Source: Ferrovibrio xuzhouensis (GTDB lineage: Bacteria > Pseudomonadota > Alphaproteobacteria > Ferrovibrionales > Ferrovibrionaceae). From it: a stretch of DNA of 64,000 bases. The notes below the pieces were generated by a model that was given only the letters and a program-made list of their open reading frames with translations, was not told the origin of the DNA and did not search any database. The stretch covers positions 1,240,001 through 1,304,000 of the forward strand of contig NZ_JBHRYJ010000001.1 of the NCBI RefSeq assembly GCF_042648965.1. Reading direction: 5' to 3'. Made by a program: the position numbers and the translations under genes. The stretch's first letter is position 1, and each line of letters starts with the position of its first letter. Shown here one piece after another: positions 1-8,429 of this stretch.

Positions 1-1
1 G

Positions 2-235
2 CCCTGCTGCACCACCTTCGACCCCTCGCAGTTCGGCTATACCAATGTCGGCGAAATGAGCTTTGCCCAGGCCTGGCGGCAGCCCGGCGTGCTCGGCTGG
101 ATCCGCGATTTCCTCGAACAGAAGACGCCGATCTGCACCGGCTGCCCGCTCAATCCGCGCGCCTTCAGCAACGAAGGCACACTCGGCCGCTCCGGCAAGA
201 CCGGCGTCGACACGCATTTTGTCGCCGCCGGATAA
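2..235 (+). CDS. Radical SAM/SPASM-domain protein, C-terminal fragment
   Basis: This is the 3' end of a gene that begins outside the window. The visible 77 residues open with a Cys-Cys pair and later carry CTGCP, ending in a TAA stop. The cysteine spacing, with phrases such as FAQAW and a cluster after ICTGC, resembles the auxiliary iron-sulfur (SPASM/twitch) region at the C terminus of radical SAM enzymes. The catalytic CxxxCxxC motif would lie upstream and cannot be checked. It is followed after 30 bases by a methyltransferase gene on the same strand, so the two probably belong to one modification cluster. The substrate is unknown. Confidence 0.6.
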   Translation, partial: PCCTTFDPSQFGYTNVGEMSFAQAWRQPGVLGWIRDFLEQKTPICTGCPLNPRAFSNEGTLGRSGKTGVDTHFVAAG

Positions 236-265
236 CCGCGGCCCTCACCACAGGGATTTCCACCG

Positions 266-955
266 ATGACTGCGACCGCTGGCCAGGCTCCTTCCGCCGA
301 CCGGATTTATTCGCTGGATACCACGCCGCCGGTGGACTACGAGCCGTCGGAGGTGATCGACTATGCCCGTGCCAGCCTGACCGAGCTGGCCGACCATTTC
401 AAAACCGACAAGGGCAGCATCAAGCACCGCTATACCGAGGTCTACGAGAAATACCTCGGGCCGCTGCGCCAGAAGCCGGGCGTGAAGCTGCTCGAGATTG
501 GCGTCGCCTGCGGCAGTTCGCTGAAGACCTGGTCACGCTATTTCAGCGATGCCGAGATCATCGGCGCCGATATCCGGCCGGACTGCAGCCAGCTGTGCCG
601 CAGCTATCCCAATATCCGCATCGAGATCGGCAATGCGACACAGCAGACCTTCGCCCGGGACTGCGATGTCATCATCGACGACGGCTCGCATGTCAGCGCC
701 GATATCGTCGATGCCCTTCGGGTCAACTGGCCGGCCCTCAAGCCCGGCGGGCTCTATGTGATCGAAGACCTGAAATGTACCCATAACCCGGCCTACCCGA
801 AGCTGCTGCCGTTCAAGATCGAGCCCGACCGCTTCGACCGCCGGCATTTCATCAGTTTCATCAACAATGTGCTGATGCAGATGGACTGGCGGCAGAGCGA
901 CGTGGAATTTGTCCACTTCTATCGCGAAATGGCCATCCTCAGGAAAATGGGCTGA
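266..955 (+). CDS. Class I SAM-dependent methyltransferase
   Basis: A 229-residue protein with a Rossmann methyltransferase core. Motif I is LLEIGVACGSS (about residues 75-85), the acidic strand-2 end is IGADIRP (about 99-105), and later strands give DVIIDDGSH (134-142) and GGLYVIEDL (161-169). The last two are typical of the TylF/CmcI-like branch that methylates sugar hydroxyls or small molecules. No signal peptide or membrane segment is seen, so it should be cytoplasmic. It lies just after a radical SAM/SPASM end and converges on a second gene carrying a TylF-like domain (976-2895). That suggests a shared glycan or metabolite pathway. The acceptor cannot be read from sequence. Confidence 0.75.
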   Translation: MTATAGQAPSADRIYSLDTTPPVDYEPSEVIDYARASLTELADHFKTDKGSIKHRYTEVYEKYLGPLRQKPGVKLLEIGVACGSSLKTWSRYFSDAEIIGADIRPDCSQLCRSYPNIRIEIGNATQQTFARDCDVIIDDGSHVSADIVDALRVNWPALKPGGLYVIEDLKCTHNPAYPKLLPFKIEPDRFDRRHFISFINNVLMQMDWRQSDVEFVHFYREMAILRKMG

Positions 956-975
956 CGGCCAGTGCTGACGGTCTG

Positions 976-2895
976 TCAGCGCTTGATGAACAGCCCCTGC
1001 CCGGTCGGGCTTTCCCAGACGATCTGGCCGCGCCGGGTGAAATACTCCAGCTCGGCAACAAAGCTAGGCCGATGCCGGCGGAAGCCGTAATCGTCGAAAA
1101 TGATCAGTCCGCCGGGCACGATACGGTCATAGATAGCATGCAGGGTGCCGATTTCCGGTTCCGCTGCATTCAGGTCGATCTGCGCGAAGGCAACCCGGTC
1201 GGGCAGGCCCTGCGCGAAACTCTCCGGTACCGGCCCCTTGATGACACGGAAACGTCCACGCGACTCGAAAGTCTGCTGTACCCTCTCAAACAGCTGCGGT
1301 CCATGGCTGGCCTTGCGCGCCTCTTGCGGCGGATTCTCGAACATGTCGTACAGCCACCAGGTTTTGTCCGGAACCGTCTGGAAATTGCAGTAGCGTTCCA
1401 TGATTTCCACGGTGCGGCCGTCGTAGCAGCCGACATCCATGAAATCGCCAGGCAGGCCGACACAGCTCTTCACGCCCCAGCACAGCATGTAGATGCGCCA
1501 GATGCGGGCGCGTAGTGTCGGATCGGCAAGATAGGGGCCGAAGGCAGCGATGAAGTCTTCCTGTTCGAGAAAGCCGAGGTTGCGGAACCAGATCACCATG
1601 TCGTCGGCAGCGAAGGCACCGCTGTCCGGCTGGTTGGCGCCCATCGTCTGCAGCACTGCCTGCAATATCATGGCGAACTTCTGCCGCACGGCAGGCAGGG
1701 CGAACGGTGGCTTATTATATTCCTTGTTGATGAAGGAAAACATCGGTTTGACATAACCGGCGCCCAGCCCGGGCGACGTACCTGGCGCCGGCGACGGGTT
1801 GCCGAGGCGTGGCGGATCGCCGATGCGGGGCATGTCGCCGATGACCGGCAGATCGCCGATCCGCGGCATCGCGGCCGGTGGCCGGGCCGGTGCCTGAACC
1901 GGGTCCGGCCTGGCGGCCAGGGAGCCCTCCTCCGGCACCTGATGGCTCCAGTTGACCTGGAAGGCCGCCACGGCAGCGACAGCATTCTTGGTCGGCCCCT
2001 TGAGGTGCAGGACAAATTTGCGCTGCAGGATGACGTGAGGCCATTTGTCGCCGTCGCGGACGAAGAAGTTACAGGAATTGCACGGCAGGTAGCGGACCAG
2101 GGCACCGGCGACCTTGCGGATGTCGGTTTCGCTGACCACACCGGCGATATGGGAAACGGCAGACAGCGAGAGCTGGCCGCCGCGCCAGCGACGGATTTCC
2201 TTGTACTGCCCGACCACCACAGGATCGCCACGCAGTGCTTCGTAGGTGGCGAGATAGCGGCGGAAAAATCCGCGCGCCGCCAGCCCCCGACGCGGCGAGG
2301 CGAAGATGACGCCCTCGTTGATCTTCATCAGGCCCGGATCGTTGCGATAGGTCACCGCCACATCGAAGGGCAGCCGGAACAGCGGCGCCAGGGGCAGATT
2401 GACGAAGGCGTCGCTGTCGAGGAACGCGGTATCCGACGCGAAAGCCCGCGACTGCACATAGGCGCTGATCGCCACGACGCGCTCGTACATCAGGTGGCGC
2501 GGCTCCAGCGGCAGACGGACTACGGTCACGTCGGCGGGCACGAAGTCGGCGTCATCCGCCTCACCGGTGATATAGAGGATGCGGCAATCGGGATTGAAGG
2601 CACGCGCCATGGCGAAGGCATGCTGCAGCACGGCGATATAGTCGATCTTGCCCTGGTCGGCCTGGATGTCGACATAATCGATCCGCCGCGCATCGGGTGG
2701 CAGGGTCAGATGGAAGATCACACAGGTCAGCGGCACCGGTGCCAGGCCGGCGACCGCCGCATCAAAGCGGCCGATCAGATCCCGCAGCCGCGCCTCCACT
2801 GCGGGCGGCAGGGCGTCGGTGACCTGGCCGGCGGCATGCTCGACCAGCTCCTCCATGGATTGCGGCCCCGGAGTTTTCGATTCGGGCGCGGTCAT
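976..2895 (-). CDS. Glycosyltransferase-like / TylF-type O-methyltransferase fusion
   Basis: A 639-residue two-domain protein. Residues about 55-310 look like a nucleotide-sugar transferase fold with a DxD-like FLDSDAF (DSD at 160-162). Residues about 335-372 form a low-complexity linker with repeated IGD-P units. The C-terminal part, from about 375, is a TylF/macrocin-type methyltransferase with FMDVGCYDG (485-493) and IIFDDYGF (about 598-605), the acidic pair that in TylF relatives binds a metal for sugar O-methylation. The gene starts inside the stop of asnB (ATGA overlap), so it is translationally coupled to it. Inference: one polypeptide both transfers and methylates a sugar on a surface glycan or glycoprotein. 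The first domain is less certain than the second. Confidence 0.7.
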   Translation of the reverse strand: MTAPESKTPGPQSMEELVEHAAGQVTDALPPAVEARLRDLIGRFDAAVAGLAPVPLTCVIFHLTLPPDARRIDYVDIQADQGKIDYIAVLQHAFAMARAFNPDCRILYITGEADDADFVPADVTVVRLPLEPRHLMYERVVAISAYVQSRAFASDTAFLDSDAFVNLPLAPLFRLPFDVAVTYRNDPGLMKINEGVIFASPRRGLAARGFFRRYLATYEALRGDPVVVGQYKEIRRWRGGQLSLSAVSHIAGVVSETDIRKVAGALVRYLPCNSCNFFVRDGDKWPHVILQRKFVLHLKGPTKNAVAAVAAFQVNWSHQVPEEGSLAARPDPVQAPARPPAAMPRIGDLPVIGDMPRIGDPPRLGNPSPAPGTSPGLGAGYVKPMFSFINKEYNKPPFALPAVRQKFAMILQAVLQTMGANQPDSGAFAADDMVIWFRNLGFLEQEDFIAAFGPYLADPTLRARIWRIYMLCWGVKSCVGLPGDFMDVGCYDGRTVEIMERYCNFQTVPDKTWWLYDMFENPPQEARKASHGPQLFERVQQTFESRGRFRVIKGPVPESFAQGLPDRVAFAQIDLNAAEPEIGTLHAIYDRIVPGGLIIFDDYGFRRHRPSFVAELEYFTRRGQIVWESPTGQGLFIKR

Positions 2896-4706
2896 AACGG
2901 GCGTTCCACGCTGTCGATCCAGCGCGCCAGCACGATGCCGGCCCAGACTGCGTTGATATTGCCGCCGATGCCGGCGAACAGCCGGTCCAGCGCACCGGGT
3001 CGCGCGCCGAAAAAGCGGGTATCGGCCAGCCGGCGATAGGCCGCGGTCATCTCCGCCTCGATGCGCGGCTTATTGTTGAAGAACACACTGAGCGGCATGC
3101 CGAAACCCTTTTTCGGCGCCTGCACGTGCTGCTGCGGCAGATAGCGCGCCAGCAAATGCCGCATGGCCACTTTCTGCACCGGATTCTGCACCGGCCCGGT
3201 CATGCACAGGTCCTGGCTGGCCTTGGCCGCCAGCTTGATCACGGTCGGATAGAGGTACGGCGTGCGCGTCTCCAGGCCGTGCCGCATGCTCATGCGGTCG
3301 ACCTTGGCCAGTACGGCGCCGGGCAGGTAGGTATTGAAATCGAGCTGGCGCAGGGCATGCAGCGCCGGCCGCTGCGGATGCATGAACAGCGGCGCATATT
3401 TCTCGTATTGCGCCTGCACGGCGGCATAGCCCTGCGGGAAGGCCGCCCGCACCGCGTCAGCCGCCGTCACCGGCAGGCCGCGTTCGATATAGGTCTGCAC
3501 CATGGTGGACGGCACGAAATCGGTCATCCGGTCATAGGCGATGGCAAAGGCCGGATAGCGGCCATAGCCGCCATAGAGCTCGTCGCCGGCATCGCCGGAG
3601 ATCGCCACGGTGACGTGCTTGCGGGTGAATTCCGCCAGTAGGTAAGTCGGCACGCAACTGCGGTCGCCGTTCGGCTCGTCGAGCAGCTGCCCTATGTCGT
3701 CGCAGATGCGGTCGAAATCGGCCGCGCTGAAAATATGCTCGTGATGCTCGGCGCCCAGCGTCGCGGCAATGTCACGGGCCGCCCGATGCTCGGATTGCGG
3801 ATCGCCCTCAAAGCCGATGGTGAAGGTTTTCACCGACTGGCCAAGTTCTTTCGTCAGCAACGCACAGGCCAGCGAGGAATCAACCCCGCTGGACAGGAAC
3901 ATGCCGAGCGGCACGTCGCTGTTGAGCCGGTCGCGCAGGGCCTGGGTCAGGACCTTCTCGAGAACGCTGGTGTAATTCTCGATATCGGAAGCCGGGGCTT
4001 CACCATCCTGGTCGATAACAAAGGAAAAATGCCGCTGCCGGCGCTGCCGGCCGTCGGAGAAAACCTGCAGCATCATGCCGGGTTCGAGCTTGCGGATCGG
4101 TGCCAGCATGCTGTCCGGCTCGGGCACGTAGCGGAAGGTGAAATACTGCGCCAGCGCCTCTTCCGACAGCGCCACCGGTAGGTCGGCAATCTCCAGCAGC
4201 GGTCGCAGTTCGGAGGCGAAGGCGAACAGGCTGTCGGTCGCGGCATAGTAGAGCGGCTTCTCGCCGGCGCGGTCGCGGGCCAACGTCAGGCAGCGGGTCT
4301 CGCGATCGAAGATCGCCAGCGCATACATGCCGTCGATATATTCGAACAGCCTGGTGCCGAGCAGGGCGAAGCCGTTCAGCAGGACTTCGGTATCGGTCGC
4401 GGTGCGGAACACCGCGCCGTCTTTCTCAAGCAGTCGCCGCAAGGCCTGGAAGTTGTAAATCTCGCCATTGAAGGTGATGACATAACGCTCGTCGGCGGTG
4501 TGCATCGGCTGGTGGCCGGCGGACGACAGGTCGATGATACTGAGCCGGGTATGGCCGAGGTGGCAGTAATTTTCCGGGTCATGCCACTGGCCCCGGTCAT
4601 CCGGCCCGCGATGGGCAACCGCGGCATTCATACGGCCGATCAGTGCCGCGAGATGATCCGGTGCACGGCGGTTGCCAAAATTCAGGTAGCCGGTAATACC
4701 GCACAT
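2892..4706 (-). CDS. asnB: Asparagine synthetase (glutamine-hydrolysing)
   Basis: A 604-residue class II glutamine amidotransferase. The start was placed at the ATG giving MCGITGY because the mature enzyme needs Cys2 as the nucleophile; longer reading is ruled out by this. N-terminal Ntn domain motifs include HRGPDD, RLSIIDLS and FNGEIYN. The synthetase domain carries the ATP pyrophosphatase loop FLSSGVDSS and later SGDAGDELYGGY. The length is usual for bacterial AsnB. It sits 13 bases after an FkbM methyltransferase and overlaps the next gene by four bases. AsnB homologues in such clusters often amidate a uronic acid or other carboxylate on a glycan instead of making free asparagine; here that is inference. 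Confidence 0.93.
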   Translation of the reverse strand: MCGITGYLNFGNRRAPDHLAALIGRMNAAVAHRGPDDRGQWHDPENYCHLGHTRLSIIDLSSAGHQPMHTADERYVITFNGEIYNFQALRRLLEKDGAVFRTATDTEVLLNGFALLGTRLFEYIDGMYALAIFDRETRCLTLARDRAGEKPLYYAATDSLFAFASELRPLLEIADLPVALSEEALAQYFTFRYVPEPDSMLAPIRKLEPGMMLQVFSDGRQRRQRHFSFVIDQDGEAPASDIENYTSVLEKVLTQALRDRLNSDVPLGMFLSSGVDSSLACALLTKELGQSVKTFTIGFEGDPQSEHRAARDIAATLGAEHHEHIFSAADFDRICDDIGQLLDEPNGDRSCVPTYLLAEFTRKHVTVAISGDAGDELYGGYGRYPAFAIAYDRMTDFVPSTMVQTYIERGLPVTAADAVRAAFPQGYAAVQAQYEKYAPLFMHPQRPALHALRQLDFNTYLPGAVLAKVDRMSMRHGLETRTPYLYPTVIKLAAKASQDLCMTGPVQNPVQKVAMRHLLARYLPQQHVQAPKKGFGMPLSVFFNNKPRIEAEMTAAYRRLADTRFFGARPGALDRLFAGIGGNINAVWAGIVLARWIDSVERPL

Positions 4707-4719
4707 CGGGATGCGCCGC

Positions 4720-5466
4720 TCAGCTGCGGAAATAGAAGATGCCGGCCGGATCCTTGACGAAGCGGGTGAAGCCCGCATCCAGCATGTGCTGGTGGATCGG
4801 CCGGTGGCTTTCCAGCTGTTCCATCGTCTCGACCATCACACTGACCAGTTTCGGATTGGCCAGCAGCTTCGCCGCACCGGCAATGATCAACGGCTCGATG
4901 CCGTCGACATCGATCTTGATATGGTGCGGCACGATCCCGGTCTGCTCGGAAAAACGGTCAAGGCTCATCGACACCGAGCCCTGCGGGATCGTCGCGTTCC
5001 ACAGCGGATCGTCGCTCGGGCGCGCATCGCCGAAATTGTTCAGCGACTTGCCCGCGGTAATACTGCTGAGAAACATCTTGCCGCAGCTTTCCGTATCGGC
5101 CACGGCGATCGGATAGGAGAACATCCGGTCCTGCAGCTTGTTGACGAAGATGTTCCGCGTCAGCACGTAATAACTGGCGAAATGCGGCTCGAAGGCATGC
5201 ACCTCGCAGCCGGCGACCACGGCGGCAATCAGGCCATAGAGGCCGTTGTTGGCGCCGACGTCGAAGAAGACCTCGCCCGGCCTGAAGCCATAGATCCAGG
5301 CATTGGTGGCCGGCTCGCGGGTCGCCGCAGTCAGGGCAAAGCCCAGGCATTTCAGGTTCGGCACAACCATGCTGAAGGACTTGTCCCGGATCGGGACCGT
5401 AACGGCCGGAATCGACCGCTCGTAGGCCTCGGCCGCCGCCTTTACCTTTTCGAATGCAGCACTCAC
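4720..5466 (-). CDS. FkbM family methyltransferase
   Basis: About 248 residues with an FkbM-type SAM-binding core: EVFFDVGANNGLYGLIAA (motif I), VHAFEPH (motif II), and IKIDVDGIEPLIIAGA, the signature of this family. FkbM proteins O-methylate sugars or polyketides. I chose the GTG at 5466 because AAGGGGG lies just upstream of it. An in-frame GTG at 5535 would add 23 residues with no family resemblance. It is first in a three-gene minus-strand unit with asnB and the transferase/methyltransferase fusion. Together with the upstream plus-strand methyltransferase this gives three methyltransferase domains in 5.5 kb, suggesting a heavily methylated product. Confidence 0.82.
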   Translation of the reverse strand: MSAAFEKVKAAAEAYERSIPAVTVPIRDKSFSMVVPNLKCLGFALTAATREPATNAWIYGFRPGEVFFDVGANNGLYGLIAAVVAGCEVHAFEPHFASYYVLTRNIFVNKLQDRMFSYPIAVADTESCGKMFLSSITAGKSLNNFGDARPSDDPLWNATIPQGSVSMSLDRFSEQTGIVPHHIKIDVDGIEPLIIAGAAKLLANPKLVSVMVETMEQLESHRPIHQHMLDAGFTRFVKDPAGIFYFRS

Positions 5467-5568
5467 GGAACCCCCTTGGGCCGATCCCCTCTTGGGTCGG
5501 CGGATGCCACCGGATTCTTTCAGCCCCGCCTTCACAAGTCGTTAACGGATCGGATGGTCAAGAACCTG

Positions 5569-6135
5569 TCAGACAGCCAGCGCTGCCTCGGCCTGCTCGC
5601 AGATGTAATGATAGAGACAGGCGTGAATCTGCTGTACATGCGGGGTGTGCCGCGACGGTGTATCAATCAGGATGTCGCACAGCGGCGCCAGCCTGCCGCC
5701 GCCCTCGCCGGTCAGGCCGATTACCGTCATGCCCCTGGCCTTCGCCGCTTCGGCCGCCTGCAGCACATTGGCGGAATTGCCCGAGGTGGTGATGCCGAGC
5801 AGCACGCCGCCGGCGCGACCATAGGCCTCGACCTGGCGGGCAAAGACGCTGGCATAATCGTAATCGTTGGCCCAGGCGGTCAGCGTCGCGGTATCGGCGC
5901 CGAGCGCAATGCAGTTGAGCCCGCGGCGTTCCTTGAGGAAGCGGCCGACCAGTTCGCCGGCGATATGCATGGCATCCGACGCCGAGCCGCCATTGCCACA
6001 GACCAGCAGCGGCCGGTCGGCGCCCAGCGCCGCGACGATGGCAGCAATGGCGGCGTCGACGCGGGCGGCGCGTTCGGGCGTCGCCGCTTTGGCGATCAGT
6101 GCGGCGGACTCTTCAAGATACTGAACCAGCGACAT
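5569..6135 (-). CDS. gmhA: SIS-domain phosphosugar isomerase, GmhA-like
   Basis: A 188-residue sugar isomerase (SIS) domain protein close to D-sedoheptulose-7-phosphate isomerase. It makes the heptose phosphate used for ADP/GDP-heptose in lipopolysaccharide core or S-layer glycans. Visible family features are CGNGGSASDAMHIAGEL (about residues 46-62), the sugar-phosphate loop GITTSGNSANVL, and the C-terminal HVQQIHACLYHYICE. The length matches GmhA. It is separated from the asnB unit by about 100 bases on the same strand. Specificity for heptose versus another phosphosugar is inferred from family resemblance. Confidence 0.85.
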   Translation of the reverse strand: MSLVQYLEESAALIAKAATPERAARVDAAIAAIVAALGADRPLLVCGNGGSASDAMHIAGELVGRFLKERRGLNCIALGADTATLTAWANDYDYASVFARQVEAYGRAGGVLLGITTSGNSANVLQAAEAAKARGMTVIGLTGEGGGRLAPLCDILIDTPSRHTPHVQQIHACLYHYICEQAEAALAV

Positions 6136-6241
6136 ATTCCCGACTCGCAGATGGCTATGAGGCGGCCGCAGACTAGCATACCGGCAGCAGCTTCACAGGC
6201 CCGGCGGCTCCGGTGCCAATGCCTGGCGTCAGTGCCCTGGA

Positions 6242-6556
6242 TCAGTGCAGGTCGTAACTGGCCGCGGCGGCGCGGTATTCCGCCGGGCTGACCAGCCGGG
6301 CCGACACCACGCGCACCGAATGCAGCCGGCCGTCGAGGCTCGATTCCCAAAAGCCGAGAAACTTCTGCAGGCCGGGGAATTTCGGCGCCAGGTCGTAGTC
6401 CTGCCAGACATAGCTCTGCAGCAGGGCCGGGTGGTCGGGCATGTGGTAGAGGATTTCCGCCGTGGTCAGGCGGCAGGTCAGCAGCCGCTGCAGCCGTGCG
6501 GTCCGCTCTGCCGGATCCCGGCCTGCGGGAGTCGGGTTGAGGGAATGATCGGACAT
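6242..6556 (-). CDS. usg: Usg-like protein
   Basis: A 104-residue protein. The start is fixed by a strong AGGAGG seven bases upstream of the ATG. The core RLTTAEILYHMPDHPALLQSY, then WQDYDLAPKFPGLQKFLGFWE and LHSVRV, is the signature of the Usg family, a conserved alphaproteobacterial protein first noticed near tryptophan genes. Its function is unknown. No signal peptide or membrane segment is visible. Its neighbour is gmhA, about 106 bases away, and no trp gene is nearby, so the historical operon association does not hold here. Confidence 0.85.
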   Translation of the reverse strand: MSDHSLNPTPAGRDPAERTARLQRLLTCRLTTAEILYHMPDHPALLQSYVWQDYDLAPKFPGLQKFLGFWESSLDGRLHSVRVVSARLVSPAEYRAAAASYDLH

Positions 6557-6744
6557 CTTCGCCTCCTGCTTCTGCGGGAGCCGCACCCGATATCCGGGAC
6601 CACCAACTGGCGAATCACCGACAGGGCCGGCGTACCAACAGTCAAAGCCTGCCGAAAGTGTCCGTTGCATTGCAATAAGATTTTGTAAACGTGACAGAAA
6701 TTGGCACTCACGGGCTCCTGCTGCCAAACCCGGCGGCGCGGCCG

Positions 6745-6918
6745 TCAGTCATCGCGCGGCTCTTCCCAGCCGCGGATGTCGGCGGCTTTCGGTTTCTGCT
6801 CGTAAAAGCCCGTGCCCGGCCGGCCGAGCGGATCGGGCAGATAGTCGAGGTCGTCGAGGCTGGGCGGGTCGAACGGGGGACAGCTGGCGGGCTGGCGCGG
6901 CGGAACGGACCGGATCAT
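6745..6918 (-). CDS. Small Pro/Asp-rich protein, candidate SOS gene
   Basis: A 57-residue ORF I cannot assign to a family. The start is well supported: AAAGGAG lies about seven bases before the ATG. The protein is proline-rich at the N terminus (PPRQPASCPPFDPPS), then has DDLDYLPDPLGRPGTGFYEQKP and an acidic end (WEEPRDD). It has no membrane helix, so it does not resemble the known membrane-type SOS division inhibitors SidA or SulA-like proteins. A GTTC-N7-GTTC box sits 17 bases upstream of the ATG, between any promoter and the ribosome binding site, which suggests LexA repression. Confidence 0.6.
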   Translation of the reverse strand: MIRSVPPRQPASCPPFDPPSLDDLDYLPDPLGRPGTGFYEQKPKAADIRGWEEPRDD

Positions 6919-6935
6919 GGCGGGCTCCTTTATAA

Positions 6936-6950
6936 GAACATTAAAGGAAC
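6936..6950 (-). promoter_or_regulatory. LexA-type SOS box
   Basis: Minus-strand GTTCCTTTAATGTTC is an exact GTTC-N7-GTTC direct repeat, the established LexA operator of Alphaproteobacteria. It lies 17 bases before the ATG of the 57-codon gene and just upstream of its AAAGGAG. At this base composition about one chance match is expected per window this size on both strands. The placement, not the match alone, gives it weight. Confidence 0.55.
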
Positions 6951-7149
6951 TTTGCGCGACATCAGTGCAGATTTCAAGCCCATATTTTCCTATAATGTTC
7001 TTGACGCATGAAAATGGCGATTTGCCGCGCCCGCGCCAAACCGGGCCGCGCCGGCACGGCCCGGTTGCTTGACTAACCCTGCCCGGCACACTCTGTTACT
7101 CCGACCCCAGAAACGGCCCCGAGAGCCGCCAAGAGACCCGGAGGAAGTC

Positions 7150-8316
7150 ATGACCGCCTGCATCGTCGGCTGGAATCACAGCAAGTTCGGCAAACTGGAC
7201 GGCAGGGATGCCGAGGACCTGATCGTCGAGGTCGCCGTCGGCGCGATTCGCGACGCCGGCATCGAACCGCGGGATGTCGATGCCATCTATCTCGGCCATT
7301 TCAACGGCGGCCTGACCGACCAGGATTTCACCGCCGCGCTGGTGCTGCAGGCCGATCCGGGCCTGCGCTTCAAGCCGGCGACCCGCGTGGAAAACGCCTG
7401 CGCCACCGGCTCGGCCGCGGTCTACCAGGGCCTGAATGCCATTGCCGCGAAGAAGGCCCGCTTCGTGCTCTGCGTCGGCGTCGAGAAGATGACCGCCGCG
7501 CCGACCAGCGTGGTCGGCAACGTGCTGCTGAAGGCGAGCTATCGCAAGACTGAGGTGTTCAACGAAGGCGGTTTCGCCGGCGTGTTCGATGCCATCCAGG
7601 CGCAGTATTTCCAGCGCTACGGCGACCAGTCGGATGCCACCGCGATGATCGCGGCGAAGAACCACAAGAACGGCGCGAAGAACCCGCTCGCCCATATGCA
7701 GAAGGATTTCGGCTACGACTTCTGCAGGACGGTGTCCGACAAGAACCCGCTGGTGGTCGGCGGCATGCGCCGCACCGATTGCTCGATGGTCTCCGACGGC
7801 GCCGCGGCGCTGGTGCTGACCGACGTGCAGACCGCGCTCGGCATGAAAAAGGCCATCGCCTTCCGTGCCGCCAAACATGTGCAGGATTACCTGCCGATGG
7901 CCAAGCGCGATGTCATTGCCTTCGAAGGCCCGGCGAAAGCCTGGGCCGATGCGCTCGCCGAGGCAGGCCTCAGCGTCTGGGACCTGTCGTTTGCCGAAAG
8001 CCATGACTGCTTCACCATTGCCGAGCTGATCGAATACGAGGCGATGGGCCTGACTGCGCCGGGCCAGGGCGCGAAAGCAATCATGGAAGGCTGGACCCAG
8101 GCCGACGGCAAGCTGCCGATCAACCCCTCGGGCGGCCTGAAATCGAAAGGCCATCCGATCGGCGCCACCGGCGTGTCCATGCATGTGATGGCAGCGATGC
8201 AGCTCAATGGCAGCGCCGGCGACATCCAGCTCAAGGCGCCCCAGCTCGGCGGCGTGTTCAACATGGGCGGCGTCGCCACGGCGAACTACGTCTCGATCCT
8301 CGAACCGCTGCGGTAA
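7150..8316 (+). CDS. Thiolase family acyl-CoA acyltransferase
   Basis: A 388-residue thiolase of the SCP-x/acetyl-CoA acetyltransferase-like branch. The nucleophile cysteine lies in ENACATGSAAV, followed by VEKMT. C-terminal motifs are ESHDCFTIAE and GGLKSKGHPIGATG, with the active-site His in GHPIGATG. The usual second catalytic Cys-x-Gly motif is replaced by FNMGG, as seen in SCP-x-like thiolases. The start is the ATG preceded by GGAGGAAGTC. It lies upstream of an AcuI-type reductase and feruloyl-CoA synthase on the same strand, so it may cleave beta-ketoacyl-CoA intermediates of phenylpropanoid side chains. That pathway role is inference. Confidence 0.85.
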   Translation: MTACIVGWNHSKFGKLDGRDAEDLIVEVAVGAIRDAGIEPRDVDAIYLGHFNGGLTDQDFTAALVLQADPGLRFKPATRVENACATGSAAVYQGLNAIAAKKARFVLCVGVEKMTAAPTSVVGNVLLKASYRKTEVFNEGGFAGVFDAIQAQYFQRYGDQSDATAMIAAKNHKNGAKNPLAHMQKDFGYDFCRTVSDKNPLVVGGMRRTDCSMVSDGAAALVLTDVQTALGMKKAIAFRAAKHVQDYLPMAKRDVIAFEGPAKAWADALAEAGLSVWDLSFAESHDCFTIAELIEYEAMGLTAPGQGAKAIMEGWTQADGKLPINPSGGLKSKGHPIGATGVSMHVMAAMQLNGSAGDIQLKAPQLGGVFNMGGVATANYVSILEPLR

Positions 8317-8332
8317 CAAAGCCAAACACAAT

Positions 8333-8406
8333 CGTCATCCCGGGCGCAGCGTCAGCGACGCCCCGGGATCCCATTGAATGGGATGCCCGCTTTCGCGGGC
8401 ATGACG
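8333..8406. repeat. Dispersed intergenic palindromic element, copy 1
   Basis: Between the thiolase and acuI genes there are two adjoining hairpins. One has arms TCCCGGGC.. and ..CCCCGGGA; the other has arms GCCCGC and GCGGGC around TTTC. The element is bounded by CGTCAT and ATGACG. Related elements occur at 19411-19495 and 38100-38185. They share the GGGATGCCCG and GGGCATGACG boundaries typical of REP-like elements in this class. It could act as a transcript-stabilising stem or partial terminator. Confidence 0.7.
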
Positions 8407-8429
8407 CAAAAAAGGAATAGGGATCGCCC

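Noticed and set aside
4711..6291. 526-codon plus-strand frame over the FkbM and GmhA genes
   Set aside because: Reverse frame of two genes with clear motifs on the minus strand.
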